Assembly: GCA_026936105.1 (NCBI GenBank)
Contig: JAIXKI010000026.1
Coordinates: 1-64,000, forward strand
Length of the DNA: 64,000 bases
Source: Chitinophagales bacterium
Lineage (GTDB): Bacteria; Bacteroidota; Bacteroidia; Chitinophagales; Chitinophagaceae
Direction: 5' to 3'
Below the pieces are notes generated by a model. The model did not search any database, was not told where the DNA came from, and saw only the letters and a program-made list of their open reading frames with translations. Shown here in pieces: positions 1-7,672 of this stretch; within the stretch, counting starts at the first letter, position 1, and each line of letters begins with the position of its first letter. The position numbers were made by a program, and so were the translations under genes.

Positions 1-72
1 TTCTTTTCCTGCCAGGCCTGCCAGCGCAAATCCGCCTGTCCATTTTAAAAAATCTCTGCGATTGTAGTTCAT
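1..72 (-). CDS. Tat-signal protein, N-terminus only (cut by window edge)
   Basis: Only the first 24 codons are present; the gene runs off the left edge. The reading frame begins at the ATG complementary to 70-72 and encodes a twin-arginine signal: Arg-Arg-Asp-Phe-Leu-Lys followed by a Gly/Ala-rich hydrophobic stretch. This fits the Tat consensus, so the product should be folded in the cytoplasm and exported. It lies 31 bp downstream of the dehydrogenase small-subunit gene on the same strand, so it is probably in the same operon and a further periplasmic component of the sugar-oxidation cluster. The family cannot be told from so short a piece. Confidence 0.7.
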   Translation of the reverse strand, partial: MNYNRRDFLKWTGGFALAGLAGKE

Positions 73-103
73 AAAAAATTTATTAGAAAAATAATAGGAG
101 ATT

Positions 104-751
104 TTATCCCGTCAGCCCGACCATGATCTTATCACCTTTTTTATAATCAGTGCAACCGTCATAGCGTCCCGGCACCGGCACATACCTCAATGCCTTTGTC
201 ATTCCTATCTCAGATGTAAAATATCCCCACAATGTCAGTTGTTTCATCATGGTGAAATAGTAGGGTGGGATTTCTTCCTTTTTAAAAGAAGTATTTCCTT
301 TTGCGAATTCTTCTTTTTCTTTTTCTCCCTGTGCCTTATCTATATCATTTTTCATCTTCTGGTATTCTTTTCCAACCTGGTCCAGGAATATAAGCAACTC
401 TTTTCTTTGTTCCGGGGTCGCTTTCATAAAAGAAGTGTGGAATCTTTTTTCACAGGCATCTTTTAGTTTTTTCATCCCTGCAACAAAAGCCTTTTGATCG
501 CTTTCTGTATAGCAATCATTTACGGCAACGGTCATAAATCTCCCTACATCGGCCGCTTTGGCTCCCGGAGTCTGTGTTGCGGGTAAAATGGTTTCAGCCA
601 CTTCGTTCAGAAAATCAATATCTTTTTCTGTAAAAAGTGATGATGCAGATGTGGCAACGGGGCTTTTACAACTTTCCAGTAAAAACTCACTGCCGATGAC
701 AGCACCGCCTGTCACTACTGCGATCATTTTTAAAAGTTCACGTCTGTCCAT
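104..751 (-). CDS. Gluconate 2-dehydrogenase subunit 3 family protein (small subunit of GMC sugar dehydrogenase)
   Basis: A 215-residue protein of the gluconate_2-dh3 family. The N-terminus (Asp-Arg-Arg-Glu-Leu-Leu-Lys, then a hydrophobic stretch to about residue 25) is a Tat-type signal; a Cys near residue 28 follows it but is not a clean lipobox. In characterised FAD-dependent glucose/gluconate dehydrogenases this subunit carries the Tat signal and escorts the catalytic GMC subunit, which has none, across the membrane. The same arrangement is seen here: the GMC gene lies 21 bp upstream on the same strand and lacks a signal peptide. The middle part (about 110-160) is Lys/Glu-rich and probably helical. 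Role by family and context; the substrate is not shown by this subunit. Confidence 0.85.
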   Translation of the reverse strand: MDRRELLKMIAVVTGGAVIGSEFLLESCKSPVATSASSLFTEKDIDFLNEVAETILPATQTPGAKAADVGRFMTVAVNDCYTESDQKAFVAGMKKLKDACEKRFHTSFMKATPEQRKELLIFLDQVGKEYQKMKNDIDKAQGEKEKEEFAKGNTSFKKEEIPPYYFTMMKQLTLWGYFTSEIGMTKALRYVPVPGRYDGCTDYKKGDKIMVGLTG

Positions 752-772
752 AAAAAATTCCTCAACGGGTTG

Positions 773-2452
773 TTATAAGTTTTGTTTTTTTAGTTCGCTT
801 ACTGCATAGTCTGCAGCTCTTGCCGTCAGCGCCATATAAGTCAATGACGGATTCTGGCAGGCTGCAGATGTCATGCAGGCCCCATCGGTCACAAAAACAT
901 TCTGACAATCCCATACCTGGTTGTGAGAATTGAGTACCGATGTCTTCGGGTCTTTTCCCATGCGGGCCGTTCCCATTTCATGAATACCCATTCCGGGGAA
1001 GTAACCGCTGTCATACGTGTTGACATCTTTCACTCCTGCTATTTCCAGCATTTCTTTGGCATCTTCCATCATATCCTTTCTCATTTTGTATTCGTTTTCT
1101 TTTATTTCCACATCCATCGCAAGTACAGGTAATCCCCATTTATCTTTTTTGTTTTTATCTAAATAGATCCGGTTCTCATGGTAAGGAAGCATTTCGCCAA
1201 AGCCGGTAATGCCGATACTCCAGCCACCGGGTTCACAAAGCGCATCTTTGAATTCTCCTCCTATGTTCATTTCTGCTATTTCTCTGCTCCATCCGCTGCG
1301 GCTGGCGCCACCCTGGTAACCAAATCCACGGATGTAATTTCTTTTATCACCGAAAATATTTCTGAAGCGGGGAATGTAAACGCCATTTGGCCTGCGGCCA
1401 TAATAATATTTATCTTCATAACCCTCCACTTTTCCGGAAGCCCCGCAGCGGAAATGGTGATCCATTACATTATGTCCTAGTTCCCCGCAGCTGCTGCCCA
1501 GTCCTTCTGGCCAGATTTCTGTGGCAGAGTTCATCAGGATCCAGGTGGAATTGAATGAAGAAGCACATAGAAAAATTATTCTACTGAAATATTCTGTTGC
1601 TTCATTAGTTTCTGCATTGATCACCCTTACGCCTTTAGCTTTTTTCCTGTCTCTATCATAAATTATTTCTGTCACAATCGAAAAGGGCAGTAGTGTAAGA
1701 TTATTCGTAGCTCTTGCCGCCGGGAGAGTGGAAGATTGTGTGCTGAAGTATCCGCCAAAGGGGCATCCTAAATCACACATGTTCCGGAACTGACAATTGG
1801 TGCGCCCCTGGTGAGGTACCGTGATGTTGGCCACCCGCCCGATAATCATGTGCCGTTTTCCTTTGTAATGGTCTTTGATCTTTGCCGATACATCTTTTTC
1901 AACGCAGTTCATTTCCATCGGAGGTAAAAATTTTCCATCGGGAAGTTGCTGCAGATGTTCTATAGAGCCGCTGATGCCTGCAAAGGATTCTACATGGTCA
2001 TACCACGGCTCTATGTCTTTATACCGAATAGGCCAGTCCACCGCAATCCCGTCTTTTGCATTGGCAGTAAAATCAAAATCACTCCAGCGATAGCTTTGGC
2101 GTCCCCACATGAGGGAGCGGCCACCGACATGGTAACCCCGGTACCAGTCAAATCGTTTTACTTCCAGGTAAGGGCAATCTTTTTCATTGGTCCACCATGA
2201 ATAGTTCCGTTCATTCAGGGGATAATCTCTTTTCAAGACGGGATAGTCGTGAATCAACTGTTGGGTACGGTTGCCCCGATGAGGATATTCCCACGCAGGC
2301 TTGTTTGTTTCTTTGTAATCTTTGATGTGTTCTATATTCTTCCCCCTTTCCAGCATCAGCACTTTCAATCCTTTTTCGCAAAGCTCTTTGGCAGCCCAAC
2401 CGCCGCTGATACCCGAGCCAACTACAATGACGTCAAATGAGTTTTGTGACAT
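773..2452 (-). CDS. GMC-family FAD-dependent sugar/glycoside dehydrogenase, catalytic subunit
   Basis: 559 residues, full length for the family. The N-terminal FAD-binding fold shows Gly12-Ser-Gly14-Ile-Ser-Gly17 and an acidic strand end at Glu35. The conserved C-terminal pair is His491 (in Gly-Ile-His-Glu-Met-Gly-Thr) and Asn534 (Gln-Asn-Pro), matching the catalytic His and His/Asn of GMC enzymes. Cys220, Cys226 and Cys230 form C-x5-C-x3-C, the spacing that binds a 3Fe-4S cluster in bacterial FAD glucose dehydrogenase, so electrons probably go to a cytochrome rather than to oxygen. It has no signal peptide and is expected to travel with the Tat-exported small subunit encoded 21 bp downstream. 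With a DUF1080 protein and a cytochrome c nearby, glucoside 3-dehydrogenase activity is the favoured guess; substrate unproven. Confidence 0.88.
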   Translation of the reverse strand: MSQNSFDVIVVGSGISGGWAAKELCEKGLKVLMLERGKNIEHIKDYKETNKPAWEYPHRGNRTQQLIHDYPVLKRDYPLNERNYSWWTNEKDCPYLEVKRFDWYRGYHVGGRSLMWGRQSYRWSDFDFTANAKDGIAVDWPIRYKDIEPWYDHVESFAGISGSIEHLQQLPDGKFLPPMEMNCVEKDVSAKIKDHYKGKRHMIIGRVANITVPHQGRTNCQFRNMCDLGCPFGGYFSTQSSTLPAARATNNLTLLPFSIVTEIIYDRDRKKAKGVRVINAETNEATEYFSRIIFLCASSFNSTWILMNSATEIWPEGLGSSCGELGHNVMDHHFRCGASGKVEGYEDKYYYGRRPNGVYIPRFRNIFGDKRNYIRGFGYQGGASRSGWSREIAEMNIGGEFKDALCEPGGWSIGITGFGEMLPYHENRIYLDKNKKDKWGLPVLAMDVEIKENEYKMRKDMMEDAKEMLEIAGVKDVNTYDSGYFPGMGIHEMGTARMGKDPKTSVLNSHNQVWDCQNVFVTDGACMTSAACQNPSLTYMALTARAADYAVSELKKQNL

Positions 2453-2576
2453 GAGTTACATTCTTGATTTTGAAAATTTGGGTTTTATTCCGTTTATGTT
2501 TAAAATAGAAAAACCTGCTTCTTTTTAAGAACATCTCTGAATTATATTTTCATTCCTGCCGGTAATTTTTTTCTAT

Positions 2577-3470
2577 TTAAACATCGCAGATCGTTACTGC
2601 TTTTTTCAACTGAGCAATTTTTTCTTCATTTGTTTTTCCTTGCGGAACAAATTCCTGCGCTACATAACCCTTGTATCCTGTTTCCAGGATTGCTTTCATG
2701 ATGGCGGGATAATAGAGTTCCTGGGTTTCATCAATGATATGCCTTCCGGGAACCCCGCCCGTATGAAAATGTGCGATGTATTCATGATTTTCCCTGATGG
2801 TCCTGATCACATCGCCTTCGTCAATTTGCATGTGATAAATATCATAAAGCAATTTAAAATTCGGCGATCCTATTCTCTTTGCCAGCTCCGCACCCCAGGC
2901 GGTCTTATCACACATATAGCCTTTATGATCAATTTTACTGTTCAGCAATTCCATAATGAGAGTGACACCATTCTTTTCTGCGGTGGGTAATATCTTCTTT
3001 AATCCTTCTTCGCAGTTTTTCCATCCTGTTTCATCATCCATACCCCTGCGGCTGCCGCTGAAACAGATCAGATTTTTATATCCCGCCTGTTTCATAAGAG
3101 GGATGACATCCAGGTAATCACGGATCAGCTGATCGTGAAATTTCTTTTCACTGAAGCCATCATACAGGCTGTTTTTCCCCGAAGTATAACACATGGAACA
3201 ATGGATACCGTTCTTTTGCAGGATGGGCCAATCTTTGGGGGCAATAAGATCAAGGGCATTGAATCCGATTTTTTTTGCAATAATGCATAGCTCCTCCAAT
3301 GATAAAAAGTTATAGGTCCACTGGCAGACAGAGTGATTGATATTTCCTTTAAGACGAAAATTATCTTTTTTCTCCCGATCAGAATATGACGATAGCATAT
3401 TTGCAGAACCAATGGCAACAGAGCCCACGATTATTTGCTTCAAAGCTTCCCGGCGGTTTGATTTTTTCAT
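2577..3470 (-). CDS. Tat-exported sugar isomerase/epimerase-like TIM-barrel protein (hydroxypyruvate isomerase-like)
   Basis: 297 residues from the ATG at 3470. A longer frame starts at 3536, but the internal Met is chosen because a Tat-like signal follows at once (Ser-Asn-Arg-Arg-Glu-Ala-Leu-Lys, then a hydrophobic stretch). The body is a xylose isomerase-like/AP endonuclease 2 TIM barrel. Metal-ligand candidates are Glu174 (Met-Glu-Leu-Leu-Asn), Asp210 (Leu-Tyr-Asp-Ile-Tyr-His), His236 (His-Phe-His-Thr-Gly) and Glu273 (Gln-Glu-Phe-Val). True hydroxypyruvate isomerases are cytoplasmic, so an exported version between a GMC dehydrogenase and a sugar permease more likely acts on an oxidised sugar in the periplasm, perhaps as an epimerase or 3-keto-glycoside lyase. 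That activity is inferred from context. Confidence 0.8.
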   Translation of the reverse strand: MKKSNRREALKQIIVGSVAIGSANMLSSYSDREKKDNFRLKGNINHSVCQWTYNFLSLEELCIIAKKIGFNALDLIAPKDWPILQKNGIHCSMCYTSGKNSLYDGFSEKKFHDQLIRDYLDVIPLMKQAGYKNLICFSGSRRGMDDETGWKNCEEGLKKILPTAEKNGVTLIMELLNSKIDHKGYMCDKTAWGAELAKRIGSPNFKLLYDIYHMQIDEGDVIRTIRENHEYIAHFHTGGVPGRHIIDETQELYYPAIMKAILETGYKGYVAQEFVPQGKTNEEKIAQLKKAVTICDV

Positions 3471-3578
3471 ATGCTGCAATCTGTTCTTAAAGTTAAAACT
3501 TTGCTGAGAATTCAGGCTGCAACATCTTTTTCTCATTATTCATTACTGTTAACGATGTTGCAGTCTTCAGTCATGAGA

Positions 3579-4817
3579 TCATTTCTCTGTGGCTGTTTCC
3601 TTTTTGTCTTTTTCATTGAACAATAAAATGAACAGGATAGCAACAGCCAAAGCAATCCCTGCAGGGATCAGCCAGGTCATTTTCCAGTTGGTAGCGCCTG
3701 CGGCATCTTTATAAGAATCTGCAATAAATCCTGCGATCTCAAATCCGATCAGCATACCAACACCATAAGTGGCTAATGTGATCAGCCCCTGTGCGGAGCT
3801 TTTATATTTCTCTCCTGCTTTTTTATCAGTGTAAATCTGCCCTACCACAAAAAAGAAATCATAACAAAGGCCATGCAGCGCTATGCCGATAATGAGCATG
3901 AATGCCAGAGCGCCTGCATTACCATAAGCGAACAAAACATATCTGATAGCCCAGGCCAGCATCCCGATAAGGATCGTCTTTTTGAATCCGAACCTTGTAA
4001 AGAAAACAGGAATCAGTAATAAGAATAATGCTTCAGAGATCTGTCCGATCGTCATCATACCCGTGGGATTCTTTAATCCTGTTTCACTTAAATAAGGATT
4101 GGCATATTGATAATAAAAAGCCAGCGGAATACATATAAGGATGGCTGCTATGAAGAAGATGGCAAAGTTTTTATCCTTCAATAATTTTAAAGCATCCAGC
4201 CCGAGTATTTCACTGATTTTTACTTTTTCCCCTTTTTCAATTTTTGGCGGAGTCTTAGGTAAGCTGAAACTGAACAGGCCTAACAACAAAGATCCGGCAC
4301 CGGCAAGTAAGAAAGTGTTTTTGAGCAAACCTGCTTTCGCATTTTCTCCGGAATCCCAGCCAAACGCAAAACTGATGAGCAATCCTGCCACGATCCAGCC
4401 GATCGTTCCCCATACACGTATGGACGGAAATTCTTTTTCAGGATTATTCATCTGCCTAAATGAAATCGAATTGACCAGCGCCAGAGTAGGCATGTACAAT
4501 ATCATATAAATAAGAACATAAGGATAGAATACCGAAACATCTGGCGACTGATACATTTGATACATCAGGAAAGCGCCGATCAGATGTAAAATGCCCAGGA
4601 TTCTTTCTGCATTGAAATACCTGTCTGCTATTAAACCCACAATAAAAGGAGCGATAATGGCGCCCCATGATTGAGTGGAAAACACCCGGGCAGACTGTCC
4701 GCCGCTGGCCTGAAGATTATTGATCAGAAAAGTGCCCAATGTGACAAACCAGGCGCCCCACACAAAAAAATTCAGAAACATCATGAAAGAAAGCTGAAAG
4801 CGTGTTGTGATTTTCAT
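3579..4817 (-). CDS. NupG/XapB-like MFS transporter (nucleoside:H+ symporter family)
   Basis: 412 residues with about 12 predicted membrane segments, starting directly with a first helix rich in Phe and Trp. The overall pattern fits the nucleoside:H+ symporter branch of the major facilitator superfamily. The C-terminus ends in a short charged tail. In this setting (upstream of a TIM-barrel isomerase and a GMC dehydrogenase, divergent from a Gfo/Idh/MocA gene) the cargo is more likely a sugar or keto-sugar than a nucleoside; members of this family in Bacteroidota are often embedded in sugar-catabolic clusters. It is probably the first gene of the leftward transcription unit, separated by 108 bp from the next gene. 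Confidence 0.8.
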   Translation of the reverse strand: MKITTRFQLSFMMFLNFFVWGAWFVTLGTFLINNLQASGGQSARVFSTQSWGAIIAPFIVGLIADRYFNAERILGILHLIGAFLMYQMYQSPDVSVFYPYVLIYMILYMPTLALVNSISFRQMNNPEKEFPSIRVWGTIGWIVAGLLISFAFGWDSGENAKAGLLKNTFLLAGAGSLLLGLFSFSLPKTPPKIEKGEKVKISEILGLDALKLLKDKNFAIFFIAAILICIPLAFYYQYANPYLSETGLKNPTGMMTIGQISEALFLLLIPVFFTRFGFKKTILIGMLAWAIRYVLFAYGNAGALAFMLIIGIALHGLCYDFFFVVGQIYTDKKAGEKYKSSAQGLITLATYGVGMLIGFEIAGFIADSYKDAAGATNWKMTWLIPAGIALAVAILFILLFNEKDKKETATEK

Positions 4818-4872
4818 TCTAAGCAGTTTGCTGTTATTATTATTATTTCTTTAAATGACGAATTAAATGTAG

Positions 4873-4893
4873 TGTATTTTTAAAATACATTTG
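4873..4893. promoter_or_regulatory. Palindrome overlapping a TAnnTTTG -7 box in the divergent intergenic region
   Basis: In the 110-bp gap between the leftward permease gene and the rightward Gfo/Idh/MocA gene, TGTATTTT and AAAATACA form a perfect 8-bp inverted repeat around one central T (4873-4889). Its right arm overlaps TACATTTG (4886-4893), a perfect match to the Bacteroidota -7 element, for the rightward gene at 4928. No TTG element at the usual distance is visible. A dimeric repressor binding here could control both arms of the cluster; that is inference. Confidence 0.45.
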
Positions 4894-4927
4894 TAAGGAT
4901 TTACCAAAACAATTTATAGCCAATATA

Positions 4928-6085
4928 ATGAACAGAAAATTACGGATGGGAATGATCGGCGGTGGGCCCGGTGCTTTTATCGGTGCCGTGCATCGTATTG
5001 CGGCAAATATGGATGGGTTGATTGAACTGGTTTGCGGCAGCTTTAGCAGCGATCCGGAAAAATCAAAGAAGGCAGGCAATGAACTTTACCTTTCCCCGGA
5101 CAGGGTTTATGGCTCTTTCAGGGAAATGATCAGGAGTGAACATGGTTTGCCTGAAAGTAAAAGAATGGATTTTGTGAGTATCGTCACTCCGAATCATTTG
5201 CATTTTGAACCGGCAAAGCTTGCATTAGAAAACGGATTTCATGTGGTGCTGGATAAACCGATGACCTTTGACCTGAATGAAGCCATACAACTGAAACAGA
5301 CGGTAGAAAAAAGCGGAAAATATTTTTGTCTCACACATACTTACACAGGTTATCCGATGGTAAAGCAGGCAAAACAAATGCTGAAAGATGGCTTGTTTGG
5401 AAATATCAGAAAGGTTTACGTGGAATATCCGCAGGGTTGGTTGAGCACTTTTGTAGAAGCAGAAGGTTCAAAGCAGGCGGGATGGAGAACAGATCCAACT
5501 AAAAGCGGTAAAGCAGGAGCCATGGGTGATATCGGAACACATGCTTTTAATCTGGCAGAATATGTATCAGGATTACAGGTGACTCAGTTGTGTTCCAATT
5601 TGAATACTTATGTCAAAGGAAGAAAACTGGATGATGACGGAGATGTTCTTTTGAAATTCGATAACGGTGCCAGCGGCGTTTTAATCGCTTCCCAGATAGC
5701 GGCAGGCGATGAAAATAATATCAAAATAAGAGTGTACGGAGAGAAAGGCGGATTGGAATGGCAACAAAAAGATGCGAACAGCATACTGGTGAAATGGCTT
5801 GATAAACCTGCTGAGATCTTTCGTACCGGTTCGGGATATGTTAGTTCCTATGCGAGCCATAATTCAAGAACTCCTGCCGGCCATCCCGAAGGTTATCTGG
5901 AAGCTTTTGCTAACCTGTACCGGAATTTTTCATTATGCGTGATGGCACAGATGAATAATGAAAAACCAAAACCCGAATGGCTCGATTTCCCCGGCGTGGA
6001 TGATGGAGTGAGAGGAATGGCTTTTATTGAAAACGTGGTGAAGAGCAGTACGGCAAAAGAAAAATGGATAGACTTTAAAGTATAA
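4928..6085 (+). CDS. Gfo/Idh/MocA family NAD(P)-dependent oxidoreductase
   Basis: 385 residues. The N-terminal Rossmann fold has a Gly-rich loop (Met-Ile-Gly-Gly-Gly-Pro-Gly) near residue 9. The family's Glu-Lys-Pro motif appears as Asp-Lys-Pro-Met; its Lys is the conserved catalytic residue. The C-terminal half contains Gly-Asp-Ile-Gly-Thr-His, also typical. There is no signal peptide, so it acts in the cytoplasm. Family members interconvert alcohols and ketones on sugars, often at C3 of glycosides, which fits a 3-keto-sugar pathway; here it could reduce the imported keto-sugar or oxidise a glycoside. It leads the rightward arm, with a TIM-barrel gene 62 bp downstream. Confidence 0.88.
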   Translation: MNRKLRMGMIGGGPGAFIGAVHRIAANMDGLIELVCGSFSSDPEKSKKAGNELYLSPDRVYGSFREMIRSEHGLPESKRMDFVSIVTPNHLHFEPAKLALENGFHVVLDKPMTFDLNEAIQLKQTVEKSGKYFCLTHTYTGYPMVKQAKQMLKDGLFGNIRKVYVEYPQGWLSTFVEAEGSKQAGWRTDPTKSGKAGAMGDIGTHAFNLAEYVSGLQVTQLCSNLNTYVKGRKLDDDGDVLLKFDNGASGVLIASQIAAGDENNIKIRVYGEKGGLEWQQKDANSILVKWLDKPAEIFRTGSGYVSSYASHNSRTPAGHPEGYLEAFANLYRNFSLCVMAQMNNEKPKPEWLDFPGVDDGVRGMAFIENVVKSSTAKEKWIDFKV

Positions 6086-6147
6086 ATGTTGAACTAAAAC
6101 CTGTAACCGTTAACTTCTAACCAGAAGTATCATCTAAACTTCTTACT

Positions 6148-7209
6148 ATGACAACCATTAAAGGACCTGCGATTTTTTTAGCGCAGTTTATCAGTGATCA
6201 ACCTCCGTTCAATGACCTGCGGTCAATTTGCAAATGGGCAAGTAGCCTGGGATATATCGCTATTCAAATGCCTACTGGCGATTCTCGTTTCATTGATCTG
6301 AAAAAAGCAGCCGAAAGCAAAACCTATGCAGATGAGCTGAAAGGAACCATTAAAGAATACGGAATGGAGATCTCCGAACTGTCCACACATATCCAGGGGC
6401 AACTGGTGGCGGTTCATCCGGCGTATGATCTGTTGTTCGATGCATTTGCTCCGGAGGCTGTCAGGGGAAACAGCAAGGCAAGAACAGAGTGGGCTATGCA
6501 ACAAATGAAATATGCTGCAAAAGCTTCACAGAATTTAGGGCTTTCCGCTCACGCTACCTTCAGTGGTTCTTTGCTATGGCATACTTTTCATCCATGGCCT
6601 CAACGCCCTGCAGGTTTGGTGGAAGAAGGTTTCAGAGAGCTGGCATCACGCTGGCTTCCCATTTTAAATTATTTTGATGAATGCGGCGTGAATGTTTGTT
6701 ATGAAATCCACCCGGGCGAAGATCTCTTTGATGGTATCACCTATGAAATGTTTCTGGAAAAAGTGAATGATCATCCGAGAGCCTGTCTGTTGTATGATCC
6801 TTCGCATTTTGTTTTGCAGCAATTGAATTACCTGGATTATATAGACCTGTATCATGAGCGGATTAAGGCTTTTCATGTAAAAGATGCAGAGTTTAATGCT
6901 ACGGGAAGGCAGGGAACATTCGGAGGCTATCAGAATTGGTTGAATCGTGCCGGAAGATACCGTTCTCCCGGTGACGGGCAGGTTGACTTTAAAAGAATCT
7001 TCAGCAAACTTGCCCAATACGACTATGACGGATGGGCAGTACTGGAATGGGAATGTTGCATTAAAAATCCGGAAGATGGCGCCAGGGAAGGAGCTCCTTT
7101 TATCAGAGATCATATAATACAGGTAACAGAAAGAGCTTTTGATGATTTTGCGAAATCGGGAAATGGCGAAAAATTCAACAGAAAAATATTAGGCTTGGAT
7201 AGTGAATGA
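6148..7209 (+). CDS. Sugar phosphate isomerase/epimerase family TIM-barrel protein (cytoplasmic)
   Basis: 353 residues, xylose isomerase-like TIM barrel (AP endonuclease 2 family). Metal-ligand candidates occur in order: Glu in Cys-Tyr-Glu-Ile-His-Pro-Gly, Asp in Tyr-Asp-Pro-Ser-His, His in Ala-Phe-His-Val-Lys-Asp, and Glu near the end in Val-Leu-Glu-Trp-Glu. It has no signal peptide, unlike the exported TIM-barrel protein at 2577-3470, so the cluster seems to have one such enzyme on each side of the membrane. Pairing with the upstream Gfo/Idh/MocA gene is common in sugar and inositol catabolism. The exact substrate cannot be read from the sequence. Confidence 0.85.
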   Translation: MTTIKGPAIFLAQFISDQPPFNDLRSICKWASSLGYIAIQMPTGDSRFIDLKKAAESKTYADELKGTIKEYGMEISELSTHIQGQLVAVHPAYDLLFDAFAPEAVRGNSKARTEWAMQQMKYAAKASQNLGLSAHATFSGSLLWHTFHPWPQRPAGLVEEGFRELASRWLPILNYFDECGVNVCYEIHPGEDLFDGITYEMFLEKVNDHPRACLLYDPSHFVLQQLNYLDYIDLYHERIKAFHVKDAEFNATGRQGTFGGYQNWLNRAGRYRSPGDGQVDFKRIFSKLAQYDYDGWAVLEWECCIKNPEDGAREGAPFIRDHIIQVTERAFDDFAKSGNGEKFNRKILGLDSE

Positions 7210-7226
7210 ATTTTTGTTGTACCTTG
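7195..7226 (+). promoter_or_regulatory. Possible promoter of the cytochrome c - DUF1080 pair
   Basis: TTG at 7195-7197 and TACCTTG at 7220-7226, 22 bp apart, resemble the Bacteroidota -33/-7 elements, though the -7 box is one T short and the spacing is long. It would start transcription about 15-20 bp before the ATG at 7249. Weak, and it overlaps the end of the upstream gene. Confidence 0.3.
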
Positions 7227-7248
7227 CCTAGCAAAATCAACACTTTTT

Positions 7249-7668
7249 ATGAAAAAGATTTTATTACCGATTATGGCGATCGCACTGCTTACTTCATGCG
7301 GCAGCGGTGGATCGAACGAAGGCACAGAAGCCAACGATAACACTACCAACACTGAGAACACTGATAATTCAGCTTCAACAGATATCAGTGATAACCCGGA
7401 TTATCAGAGTGGTCTGGCATTAGTTGCCAAGAATGACTGCCTGACCTGTCATAAAGTTGATGAAAAACTGATCGGGCCTCCTTATCGTGAAGTGGCAGAC
7501 AAATATGCTGGTATTCCCAATAGAGATTCTATTGTGAAGCATCTTGCTGATAAAATTATCAGCGGTGGAACCGGCGTTTGGGGACAAGTTGCCATGACTC
7601 CGCACCCCGGCATTTCTGAACCGGACGCAGAAGCTATGGTGAAATATATCCTTCTGTTGAAAAAATAA
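7249..7668 (+). CDS. Cytochrome c family lipoprotein
   Basis: 139 residues. The signal peptide ends in a lipobox (Leu-Leu-Thr-Ser-Cys), so the mature protein is membrane-anchored. A Thr/Asn/Ser/Glu-rich linker (about 20-60) leads to a small c-type cytochrome domain with the haem site Cys-Leu-Thr-Cys-His and a Gly-Pro-Pro-Tyr segment typical of small monohaem cytochromes in this phylum. The Met in Ala-Met-Thr-Pro-His-Pro is the likely sixth ligand. Small cytochromes of this type accept electrons from periplasmic FAD dehydrogenases, so it probably serves the GMC enzyme of this cluster. The DUF1080 gene follows after 4 bp and is co-transcribed. Confidence 0.88.
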   Translation: MKKILLPIMAIALLTSCGSGGSNEGTEANDNTTNTENTDNSASTDISDNPDYQSGLALVAKNDCLTCHKVDEKLIGPPYREVADKYAGIPNRDSIVKHLADKIISGGTGVWGQVAMTPHPGISEPDAEAMVKYILLLKK

Positions 7669-7672
7669 TTTC

